10,547 nucleotides of DNA from DASQQQ01 sp036390995 (lineage in GTDB: Bacteria > Actinomycetota > UBA4738 > HRBIN12): NCBI GenBank assembly GCA_036390995.1, contig DASWAT010000002.1, positions 1-10,547 on the forward strand, read 5' to 3'. Positions 1-6,058 of this stretch are shown here, piece after piece. A program made the position numbers and the translations under genes. Numbering within the stretch: the first letter of the stretch is position 1; the number at the start of each line of letters is the position of its first letter. The notes beneath the pieces were generated by a model that saw only the letters and a list, made by a program, of their open reading frames with translations, searched no databases and was not told where the DNA came from.

Positions 1-2
1 TG

Positions 3-179
3 CTGGTCCCTCCCGGCGATCCGGGCTCGCTGGCCCGCGCGGTCCGGGAGGTGCTGAACGATCCGGCGCTGGCCGCCCGGCTCGGTGCCGCCGGGCGGAC
101 CAGGGCCGGGGAGTACGCGTGGAGCCTGGTGGTGCCTCGGATCGAGGCCGTCTACGGGCGCGCCCTCGGCCGTCCCTAG
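3..179 (+). CDS. Glycosyltransferase family 4, C-terminal end (partial)
   Basis: This is the last 58 codons of a gene that begins before the window. The peptide opens with the LVPPGDP motif that follows the nucleotide-sugar binding site in GT-B, family-4 glycosyltransferases. A helical stretch of the type LARAVREVLNDPALAARLG follows, and then a terminal helix with YAWSLVV and a Tyr at the end, a classic GT4 C-terminus. These enzymes transfer a sugar from a nucleotide-sugar donor at the cytoplasmic face of the membrane. The Y-x-W-S-x-V-V pattern near the end resembles the mannosyltransferase PimA of phosphatidylinositol mannoside synthesis. PimA is often encoded upstream of pdxS in actinobacteria, so PimA is a reasonable but unproven candidate. 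The TAG stop at 177-179 overlaps the opposing cupredoxin gene's stop. The GT4 family is fairly secure and the substrate is unknown. Confidence 0.75.
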   Translation: MVPPGDPGSLARAVREVLNDPALAARLGAAGRTRAGEYAWSLVVPRIEAVYGRALGRP

Positions 180-691
180 GAGACTTCGAGGTCGCCGAAC
201 ATCCCCATCCGGAAGTGCCCCTTGATGTTGCAGATCAAGGCGTAGTGTCCGGGCTCGAGGTTCACCGACAGGGTCGTGGTATCGCCCGGTTGGATGTCCT
301 CGGCCTCGTAGACCCCCGTGTAGGCGTCCTCGTTGACTTCGTCCCCGTTCATCTCGAGGTCCTTGGCGGACACGTCGGTGCTGAGGATGACGAACTCGTG
401 CACCTTGACGCCCTCGTTCGTGATCGTGAACGTGACGGGTCCCGCGGGCACGGTCGTGGTGTCCAGCTTCATGTACATGTGCGACGGATCCGTCTCACCG
501 AGCGCCACAGCGACGGGCGTGCCGTCCGTCTCCTGGGGGGCGGCAGACTGGGGCGCCTCCGAGGCGGGCTGGGACGCCGGTGCCTGCGAGGCCGTTGCGC
601 CCCCGCCGCCGCACGCGGCCAGGAGCAGGGCGACGGCGAACGCTGCGACGACGGCCGGGATCCTCACCGCTCCGTTCCTTCTCACGAGCAT
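176..691 (-). CDS. Lipoprotein cupredoxin (type I copper protein)
   Basis: The 171-residue product is probably a small electron-transfer copper protein tethered outside the membrane. Residues 1-27 form a lipoprotein signal: Arg-rich start, hydrophobic core and lipobox LAAC with Cys27. A low-complexity Gly/Ala/Ser/Gln/Pro linker runs to about residue 62, followed by a cupredoxin domain (about 65-171). All four type I copper ligands can be assigned: His98 in KVHEF, then Cys154, His159 and Met164 in a C-x4-H-x4-M arrangement near the C-terminus. The start at 691 is chosen because GGAGGT lies four bases upstream and gives a standard signal peptide. GTG at 721 and ATG at 718, which overlap the upstream stop, have no visible ribosome-binding site. 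It is the last gene of the iron-sulfur/NrfD operon, so it may be that complex's electron partner (inference). A copper-storage role is the alternative. Confidence 0.85.
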   Translation of the reverse strand: MLVRRNGAVRIPAVVAAFAVALLLAACGGGGATASQAPASQPASEAPQSAAPQETDGTPVAVALGETDPSHMYMKLDTTTVPAGPVTFTITNEGVKVHEFVILSTDVSAKDLEMNGDEVNEDAYTGVYEAEDIQPGDTTTLSVNLEPGHYALICNIKGHFRMGMFGDLEVS

Positions 692-717
692 GGTGACCTC
701 CTTCGTTTCGACGTTCA

Positions 718-1290
718 TCACGAGGAACCCTGCGGGCTCGGGGCCCGGGCTCCGGCGCGGCGCACCTTACGGGCCCTGGCGAGCACCACGAGATACGTGA
801 TCCAGACCCCCATGAAAGGGACGACGATGAAGTAGCTCCGGGCCCACGGCGCCTGGATGCCAACCGGCGTGGGGTGGTAGGCGACGATCGGCGCGCGCAC
901 CTCGAAGGCGAACGACGCCTCGGAGGGAGCGAGCCCCCGCGCCCCGGTGAAGCGTGCCGTCACCGTCGCCGCCCCGGTGTCCGTGGGCGCGAAGGTGAGC
1001 ACCGCTTTCCCGGACGCGTCGGTCTGCGCCTCGTCCACCACCTCCTCGTGGTCGGCGCCAATGAACGTCACGTTCGTCACCAGGCGGATGAGGGCATCGG
1101 CGACGGGCTTGCCCGCCCGGTCCTTCAACACGACGTGGACGGTTACCGGTCGGCCTGCCACGGTCGCCGTGGGGGCCGAGATCGACAGCTCCGTCGATAC
1201 GGCCGGGCTTGCGGCGGCCGTATCGATTCCGCCGGGCGCCAGGACGAGGAAGAGCGCGACGAGCGCGACGGCGGCGAGCCGAGCCCTCAT
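718..1290 (-). CDS. Secreted Ig-like domain protein with C-terminal membrane anchor
   Basis: The 190-residue product has an N-terminal export signal (about 1-27, ending in an Ala-rich cleavage region). One Ig-like beta-sandwich follows (about 31-132), of the bacterial Big_1/carboxypeptidase-regulatory type, with the DASGKAVLTF and DTGAATVTARF strand patterns. A single transmembrane helix (about 152-172) is followed by a basic cytoplasmic tail. The expected topology is an outside Ig domain held by one helix. No catalytic residues or cofactor motifs are visible. I do not recognise a named family. Its ATG overlaps the stop of the NrfD-like gene as ATGA, and it ends just before the cupredoxin, so it is probably an accessory or docking subunit of the same module (inference). 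A GGGGG-containing stretch upstream may serve as the ribosome-binding site. Confidence 0.75.
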   Translation of the reverse strand: MRARLAAVALVALFLVLAPGGIDTAAASPAVSTELSISAPTATVAGRPVTVHVVLKDRAGKPVADALIRLVTNVTFIGADHEEVVDEAQTDASGKAVLTFAPTDTGAATVTARFTGARGLAPSEASFAFEVRAPIVAYHPTPVGIQAPWARSYFIVVPFMGVWITYLVVLARARKVRRAGARAPSPQGSS

Positions 1291-2777
1291 CCTGCGTCCC
1301 CCGTCGCTGCCGCGGGCCCCTTGGGCGCGAGCCGGTTCGCCCGCGTCACGGGCTCGAGGTGCTCGTCCCGATGCCCGTCGAGGTGCCCGTCGAGGTGCCC
1401 GTCGAGGTGCCCGTCGCCGTCGACCCGCCCGTCGAAGGGCGGTCCGGCCTCGACACGCTCCCACCCCTCCTCGACCTCCCAGACGGAGATCACCGGGAAG
1501 AAACGGGCGAGGAGCACGAACACGAGCGCGAACCCGGAGAACGCCGCCGCCGTGATCGACCACTCCACCCACGTGGGGCGGTAGGTGCCCCACTCCCACG
1601 GCATGAGGGGCAGGGCCATCGACGGCACGACGATCACGAAGCGTTTCAGCCACATCCCGACATTCACGAGGATGGCGGCCGTGACGATGCCCGGGATCGT
1701 GCGCGTCCGGCGGAAGGCGAGGAGCAGGATCGGCACCACGGTCCCGCCGATCGCGAACGCCCAGAACAGCGGGGCGTAGCGTCCGACCAGCAGGGCCGAC
1801 AGCAGCGCGTCGTCGCCGACCCGCAGCTTGTACCCGACGGTGATGTACTCGGACGCCGTGAAGTACACGTAGAGGAGCCCGAGGACGAGCAGCAGCGACC
1901 CGAGGTACCGGAAGTGCTTCTCGGTGATGTACTCCTCGAGGTGGTAGACGCGGCGGAAGATCGCCATCACCACGATGATCCCGGCGATGCCGGAGAAGAT
2001 CGCCCCGACGACGAAGTACGGCCCGAAGATCGTCGAGTTCCACCCCTCGCGCAGGGTCATCCCGAAGATCCACGACACGACGGTGTGGACGGAGACGGCC
2101 ACCGGGACGATGACCACGGCCATGATGCCGATGGCCTTGTTCAGATCGGCCCGTTGTGCGGGTAGGCCGGCCCAGCGCAGGGAGAGGGCCGAGTAGATCC
2201 GCCGGCGTAGCCTCCCGAGGGAAGGTGAATCGCGCAGGGCGGCTACGTCGGGAACCAGCGGCAGCAACAGATAGATGAGGCTCCCGAGGATGTAGGTACT
2301 GATCGAAAGGATGTCCCACAGGATCGGGGAGCGAAGGTGCGGGAACCGCAGCACGTTCAACAGCCGGTCGGGGCGTCCCATGTCGACCACGACCATGCTG
2401 GCGCCGATCACGAGCGCGACGACTGTGATCATCTCCGCCAGCCGCGTGATCGGGCGGCGCCACTCGGCGTGGGTGAGTCGCAGGATCGCCGAGACGAGCG
2501 TGCCGGCGTGGCTGATCCCGATGAAGAAGACGAAGTTCGTGATGTACAGACCCCAGCTCACGTGGTTGGAGAGACCTGTCACGGCCAGGCCCGAGCGCAG
2601 CTGATGGATCCACGCGAAGATGCCCCAGGCCACGATGAGCGACAGCCCCGCGACGAGCAGGCGGCCCTTCACGCCCCAGGCCCCAGGCCGAAGGGGGGCT
2701 TCGACCCGCTGCCGGAGCCGGCCTCGGGCGCCGTCACCCGAGATCTGGTCGATCCGTGGATCGACCGCCACGCTCAT
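1287..2777 (-). CDS. NrfD/PsrC-family quinone-interacting membrane subunit
   Basis: This 496-residue integral membrane protein has about ten hydrophobic helices (near 40-60, 72-98, 113-134, 154-174, 212-240, 250-276, 290-310, 330-355, 362-385 and 403-428). That helix count fits the HybB/DsrP/ActC branch of the NrfD family rather than eight-helix PsrC. Family-like landmarks are SWGLYITNFVFFIGISHAGT in helix 2, the loop DMGRPDR near 132-138, and NVGMWLKRF near 372-380. Such subunits exchange electrons between membrane quinone and a partner iron-sulfur protein, and some relatives are proposed to move protons. The ATG overlaps the stop of the iron-sulfur gene (ATGA), with GGAGGT nine bases upstream. 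The cytochrome or molybdenum partners of related complexes are absent. An odd C-terminal tail (about 450-475) repeats Asp-Gly-His-Leu. Family assignment is firm; substrate and direction of electron flow are not. Confidence 0.9.
   Translation of the reverse strand: MSVAVDPRIDQISGDGARGRLRQRVEAPLRPGAWGVKGRLLVAGLSLIVAWGIFAWIHQLRSGLAVTGLSNHVSWGLYITNFVFFIGISHAGTLVSAILRLTHAEWRRPITRLAEMITVVALVIGASMVVVDMGRPDRLLNVLRFPHLRSPILWDILSISTYILGSLIYLLLPLVPDVAALRDSPSLGRLRRRIYSALSLRWAGLPAQRADLNKAIGIMAVVIVPVAVSVHTVVSWIFGMTLREGWNSTIFGPYFVVGAIFSGIAGIIVVMAIFRRVYHLEEYITEKHFRYLGSLLLVLGLLYVYFTASEYITVGYKLRVGDDALLSALLVGRYAPLFWAFAIGGTVVPILLLAFRRTRTIPGIVTAAILVNVGMWLKRFVIVVPSMALPLMPWEWGTYRPTWVEWSITAAAFSGFALVFVLLARFFPVISVWEVEEGWERVEAGPPFDGRVDGDGHLDGHLDGHLDGHRDEHLEPVTRANRLAPKGPAAATGDAG
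1359..1418. repeat. Five 12-bp tandem repeat units inside the NrfD-like gene
   Basis: Units of 12 bases with consensus GTGCCCGTCGAG on the + strand occupy 1359-1370, 1371-1382, 1383-1394, 1395-1406 and 1407-1418. The three central units are near-identical and the outer two diverge. Read on the coding strand they specify repeated Asp-Gly-His-Leu in the hydrophilic tail after the last membrane helix. The 12-base period keeps the reading frame, so copy number can change without breaking the gene. Confidence 0.9.
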
Positions 2778-3607
2778 ACCGGGGTCACCTCCTTGGACTG
2801 CTCTCCGTGCCCCGGCAAGTACCAGACCCGAGGCCGCGTCCCGAGCTCTTCCTTCAGACGGAACGCGCTCCGCTCCGAAAGGAGCCACGAGAGCTTCACG
2901 GTCTCGAGGCCGTTGGTCGCGATGTCTCGAACGAGGTCGCCGAACCAGATCGCGCTCATGGGACACGCCGTGACGCAGGCAGGGAGCTTGCCGACCTCGG
3001 CGTCGTGGGCACAGAACATGCACTTGTCCGGTGTGCCGATGCGGTGGGGGATCGGGTACTCGGGCGTGTACTTCGCGAGGCTCGCGCCGGGCGGGTTCTC
3101 CGGCGGGCCCCAGTTGAAGGACCGTGCACCGTAGGGGCATGCCGCCATGCAGAAGCGGCACCCGATGCAGATCTCGTGGTCGATCAGGATCGTGCCGTTC
3201 TCGTTCCGGAACGTCGCCCCGACCGGGCACACGTTCAGACAGGGCGCGTTCTCGCACTGCATACACGGGCGCGGCAGGAAGTAGTGACTACCGCCCTCGT
3301 CGGTAACCTCGAAGACCTGGAGCCACTCCTGGTCCCCGGTGAAGTGCGTCGTCTGGCAGGCTTTCGTGCACTCCTTGCACCCGTCGCACCGCTCGAGGTC
3401 GATGACCATCGCCCATTGGGGGACATCGCCGGTCGATGTGGTGTCGGCCTGCGCCGGCTCGCCGCGCAGGGCGGTGACAACGCGCCCCGCCGCGACGGCG
3501 GACCCGGCCGCGGCGGCCGCCCGAGCGAGGAACGCCCGGCGGCTGAGTCCCGAGGCCGTGTGGACGGGGGGCTGCCCCGACTCCTGGGCTGTGGTGTCGA
3601 TGTCCAT
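2774..3607 (-). CDS. Tat-exported four-cluster ferredoxin-like subunit (DsrO/HybA/NrfC-like)
   Basis: The 277-residue protein is an iron-sulfur electron-transfer subunit. A twin-arginine signal is visible at residues 22-27 (SRRAFL), followed by an Ala-rich hydrophobic stretch, so it is probably exported folded with its clusters inserted. Sixteen cysteines form four [4Fe-4S] ligand sets: C74/C77/C80/C84; C115/C118/C123/C127; C147/C150/C153/C157; and C196/C199/C211/C215. This is the full complement of the DmsB/PsrB/HybA/DsrO family. It is followed by the NrfD-like gene with an ATGA overlap, the usual subunit pairing. No molybdopterin or hydrogenase large subunit lies beside it. The ATG at 3607 has an in-frame TAG six codons upstream and no clear ribosome-binding site, so a very short leader is possible. 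It leads the metabolic part of the operon. Confidence 0.92.
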   Translation of the reverse strand: MDIDTTAQESGQPPVHTASGLSRRAFLARAAAAAGSAVAAGRVVTALRGEPAQADTTSTGDVPQWAMVIDLERCDGCKECTKACQTTHFTGDQEWLQVFEVTDEGGSHYFLPRPCMQCENAPCLNVCPVGATFRNENGTILIDHEICIGCRFCMAACPYGARSFNWGPPENPPGASLAKYTPEYPIPHRIGTPDKCMFCAHDAEVGKLPACVTACPMSAIWFGDLVRDIATNGLETVKLSWLLSERSAFRLKEELGTRPRVWYLPGHGEQSKEVTPV

Positions 3608-3619
3608 GGACCAAGCGAC

Positions 3620-3661
3620 ACACTAGGCCGGGTCGGATCCGGTACTCAGGGCCCATGTACC
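3620..3661 (-). promoter_or_regulatory. Candidate promoter/operator upstream of the iron-sulfur gene
   Basis: On the minus strand, TAGTGT (3625-3620) is a weak -10-like box only 12 bases before the ATG, with CTGAGT (3649-3644) 18 bases further upstream as a poor -35. An inverted repeat GGTAC-N11-GTACC (3641-3645 with 3657-3661) covers that -35. It could be an operator, plausibly for the neighbouring LuxR-type regulator. A second, shorter inverted repeat, CCGCT-N7-AGCGG, lies at 3661-3677. The match to consensus is weak, so this is only a candidate. Confidence 0.3.
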
Positions 3662-3704
3662 CGCTCTCGGCTAGCGGCTGTGCGGGTTCCCACCCTCGAC
3701 CTCT

Positions 3705-3723
3705 GGGGAGGTCCGCCCTCCCC
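3705..3723. terminator. GC-rich hairpin after the response regulator gene
   Basis: The arms GGGGAGG (3705-3711) and CCTCCCC (3717-3723) form a perfect 7-bp stem with a 5-base loop, 12 bases downstream of the regulator's stop at 3735. No T-run follows on the minus strand, so it is not a canonical intrinsic terminator. It could partly separate the regulatory genes from the electron-transfer genes or protect an mRNA end. The rest of 3608-3734 holds only the candidate promoter region. Confidence 0.35.
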
Positions 3724-3734
3724 CGGTGCCGAGA

Positions 3735-4391
3735 TCACGGCTCGGAGGAGGACGGGTCTTTGGACCCCGCGAGACCGTGGCGGTGGGCGTAGGCCACGAC
3801 CTGGGCGCGGTTCTCGAGGTGGAGCTTGTTCAGGATGTTCGTCATGTGGAACTTGACGGTCGCGTCCGAGATGAACAGCGTCGCTGCGACCTCGCGGTTG
3901 GTCTTGCCCTCGGCCACGAGGCGCAGGATCTCCTCCTCTCGAGGCGTGAGCCCGGCGGCCGCCGTCGAGGACCGCCCCCCGTGCGCGAGATACCGCATGA
4001 TCTTCGCCGCAAGTCCGCGGGAGAGCGGGGCCTCGCCTCGCTCCAGAGCCTCGAGAAGGTCGAAGAACTCGCCCGAGGAGGTGCTCTTCACGAGGTAGCC
4101 GTGGGCGCCGCTCCGGATGGCTTCGAACAGGTCGGCGTCGGCGTCGGAGACCGTGAGGATCACCACCTTCACCTCCGGCATCTCCGCCTTGATGAGCCGG
4201 GTCGCTTCCAGCCCCCCCATCCCGGGCATGGTCAGGTCCATGAGGACCACGTCCGGCTTGAGCCGACGGGTGAGCTCAACCGCCTCGGCTCCGTCGGACG
4301 CCTCACTCACGACCTCGACGTCGTGGGTCCGGAGCAAACTGACCAGTCCCTCGCGGAACAGCGGGTGGTCGTCGACCAACAGCACGCGCAC
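3735..4391 (-). CDS. NarL/FixJ-family response regulator
   Basis: The 218-residue protein has a receiver domain (1-120) joined to a LuxR-type helix-turn-helix (about 148-210). Receiver residues are all present: acidic pair Asp7/Asp8, phosphoacceptor Asp52 in the MDLTMPGMGG context, Thr80 and Lys102. The DNA-binding part begins LTPREEEILRL and has the recognition region ISDATVKFHMTNILNKL. It is therefore expected to be a DNA-binding transcription factor activated by phosphorylation. It starts at GTG 4391, four bases after the kinase stop, with a G-rich stretch upstream as a likely ribosome-binding site, so the two are co-transcribed. The next gene downstream begins the iron-sulfur/NrfD operon, its most obvious candidate target (inference from position only). 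Confidence 0.95.
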   Translation of the reverse strand: MRVLLVDDHPLFREGLVSLLRTHDVEVVSEASDGAEAVELTRRLKPDVVLMDLTMPGMGGLEATRLIKAEMPEVKVVILTVSDADADLFEAIRSGAHGYLVKSTSSGEFFDLLEALERGEAPLSRGLAAKIMRYLAHGGRSSTAAAGLTPREEEILRLVAEGKTNREVAATLFISDATVKFHMTNILNKLHLENRAQVVAYAHRHGLAGSKDPSSSEP

Positions 4392-4395
4392 CGTC

Positions 4396-5892
4396 TCACC
4401 CCCCCACTAGGGGTACCTTCGCCTTCACCACCGCTCCCCGTCCTGGGGCAGACGAGACATCGAACTCACCGTTCAGCGCTCGGACCCGTTCGGACATCGT
4501 CTTCAGCCCGAACCCCGCCCGCCGGTAGTCCGGCGTGAAGCCTCTTCCATCGTCGGCGATGGAGAGCTCCACGTAGCCGTCGGATTCGGTAAGGCGAACG
4601 GTCACCCGATGAGCCTCAGCATGGCGGCGGGCGTTGGACAGGGCTTCTTGGACGACTCGCAGCAACTGGTACTGGGAGGGACCGGGCAGACGCCCGCCGG
4701 CGTTCGGGCTCGATTCGAATGTGGTGGTGAGCCCCGCCTGGATGCCGAACTCGGCCACGTAGTCCTCCAGGGCCCGGCAGAGGGGACGGTCAGTACCCAC
4801 CCGGGCCCGCAGACCGAGGATGGCCTCGCGGACTTGCGCGCCGAGTGTGCGGGTGGCCCGCTCCAGCCCGGCCAGCTCGTCCTGGGCCTGTATCTGCCGC
4901 CCGGCGCCGACCAGCTCCTGGGCGGCTTGGATCTTCGCGGTGAGGAACCCAAGGAGCTGACCGAGGTCGTCGTGCAGATCGCGGGCGATGCGCTCCCGCT
5001 CTTCCACGGTCGCGAGCAGTTGGGCCTCCTCCAGACGCCGCGCGTTCTCTAGCGCGGCCGAGGCGGCCACCGCGAACATCCCCAGCAGCAGCTCGTCCTC
5101 GACGCTGAACCCGGGTCCGCCCTCGCGCATCGCGGCCATCGCCCCGATCGTGCGGCCCTGACGGCGCACAGGCACCGCAAGCAGGGGCCAGCCCTCTTGC
5201 GAGACTCGTTCGGTCGCGCCGGTTGCGCGGACGGAGGCCATCAGGTCGGCCTCCCCGGGGTCCAGCGAGGCGACCGGGGGGTCGGCCACCAGGACATCGC
5301 TCCCGCCGCCGTCCGGCGCGAGGAGCAGCGCGGCGCGATCCGAGCTCACCACGCCGCGCACGCCTCGTGCGATGCGCTCGTACAGCTGGCCGAGCGACGG
5401 CTCCGCCGTGACCCGCATCGACGTCTCGTGCAGGGCCTGCAGGTGCTGTGCCCGGTGAGCCAGCTCGTCGTGGAGGCGGGCGAAGGCCCGGAACACGTAG
5501 ACGGAGAACGGGACCGCGCCGGCCGACAGGATCGCCATCGCTACCACGTGCTCGCCGACCTCGGTTATCGCTTCGTCGATCTCGACGAAGTACAGGATCA
5601 CCTCGATGGACAGGACGAAGGCGGATGGGAGCAGGACGGCCAGGATCCTGAGGGTGCGGAGCTCGGTCGGCGTGCCCGCCAGGCGTACGAACGCGACCAA
5701 CGTGACAACGGCGAAGCTGGCCAGGGCCGCTGCGATCAGGTAGGGAACCTGTTGTTCCTGGAGCCCGATCGTTCGGGAGGTCATGTCGATCGCGATCAGC
5801 AAGACGACCCAGACGGCCAGGCCCACCCAGATGAACCCGATTCGGCCAGGCGGCAACTGGGGCCCCCGGTCCCCGGCCTTCCTCGGTCTCAC
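4396..5892 (-). CDS. Membrane sensor histidine kinase, NarL-partner (HisKA_3) class, with GAF domain
   Basis: The 498-residue kinase has four predicted helices (about 16-37, 48-71, 81-105 and 115-137), a short coiled linker, a GAF domain (about 165-285), a HisKA_3 dimerisation domain and a C-terminal HATPase. The phosphoacceptor is His307 in ERERIARDLHDDLGQ. The ATP-binding N-box Asn420 lies in QEALSNARRHA, and the G1 box DDGRGF is near 447-452. The first part is a membrane sensor I cannot assign to a named family, and the GAF has no obvious haem or metal ligand. The start is taken as GTG 5892, seven bases after AGGGAAGG. GTG 5895 or TTG 5910 are alternatives, the latter lying too close to its GGGAGGT. 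The gene partners with the regulator immediately downstream. Its signal is unknown, though redox or oxygen state would fit the neighbourhood. Confidence 0.93.
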   Translation of the reverse strand: MRPRKAGDRGPQLPPGRIGFIWVGLAVWVVLLIAIDMTSRTIGLQEQQVPYLIAAALASFAVVTLVAFVRLAGTPTELRTLRILAVLLPSAFVLSIEVILYFVEIDEAITEVGEHVVAMAILSAGAVPFSVYVFRAFARLHDELAHRAQHLQALHETSMRVTAEPSLGQLYERIARGVRGVVSSDRAALLLAPDGGGSDVLVADPPVASLDPGEADLMASVRATGATERVSQEGWPLLAVPVRRQGRTIGAMAAMREGGPGFSVEDELLLGMFAVAASAALENARRLEEAQLLATVEERERIARDLHDDLGQLLGFLTAKIQAAQELVGAGRQIQAQDELAGLERATRTLGAQVREAILGLRARVGTDRPLCRALEDYVAEFGIQAGLTTTFESSPNAGGRLPGPSQYQLLRVVQEALSNARRHAEAHRVTVRLTESDGYVELSIADDGRGFTPDYRRAGFGLKTMSERVRALNGEFDVSSAPGRGAVVKAKVPLVGG

Positions 5893-5970
5893 CACTGAAC
5901 CTTCCCTCAAACCTCCCGAGCGTGCGGCGGCGTCGAGCTACTCGTCAGGGGCGAGCGGCCCCGCAGGTCG

Positions 5971-6006
5971 GGGACCTTCGGCCCCCGAAGGCCAGGGACC
6001 TTCGGG
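5971..6006. promoter_or_regulatory. Three-arm element able to form alternative hairpins
   Basis: CCTTCGG occurs at 5975-5981 and again at 5999-6005, within an 11-base direct repeat GGGACCTTCGG at 5971-5981 and 5995-6005. The complementary CCGAAGG sits between them at 5985-5991. The middle arm can pair with either outer arm (7-bp stems, loops of 3 and 7 bases) but not both. The element lies in the divergent region between the sensor kinase and lemA genes, about 50-90 bases before lemA. Attenuation or protein binding is possible. No T-run follows either hairpin. The rest of 5893-6058 shows only the lemA -10 box. Confidence 0.45.
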
Positions 6007-6046
6007 TAGCGCGCGACGGTCAGCCCGCCAACCGACGGGGCGTTGC

Positions 6047-6052
6047 TAGGAT
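6047..6052 (+). promoter_or_regulatory. -10 box for lemA, possible leaderless start
   Basis: TAGGAT fits the actinobacterial TANNNT -10 pattern and ends six bases before the GTG start of lemA, so transcription would begin at or next to the start codon. That would give a leaderless mRNA. No good -35 is visible at 16-19 bases upstream. The alternative reading is that AGGATGG acts as a ribosome-binding site for a longer transcript. Confidence 0.4.
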
Positions 6053-6058
6053 GGCGCG

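Noticed and set aside
1359..1418. The 12-bp repeats as a possible CRISPR array or iteron origin.
   Set aside because: The units are contiguous, in frame, and inside a coding sequence, with no spacers and no replication gene nearby.
1209..2165. A 318-codon plus-strand frame opposite the NrfD-like gene.
   Set aside because: Its Arg/His/Asp/Glu-rich composition is what the reverse complement of a membrane-helix gene gives; no start signal or domain is seen.
2778..3266. An upstream in-frame extension of the NrfD-like protein to 659 residues.
   Set aside because: The extension lies wholly inside the iron-sulfur gene in another frame. ATG 2777 has a proper ribosome-binding site and gives a normal family length.
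176..3607. Annotation as a complete alternative complex III or a polysulfide/DMSO reductase.
   Set aside because: The haem subunits and molybdopterin-fold subunit that define those complexes are missing, so only the NrfD and iron-sulfur families are claimed.
5040..5400. The kinase GAF domain as a DevS-like haem sensor.
   Set aside because: No histidine or cysteine in the domain is suitably placed to act as a haem or cluster ligand.
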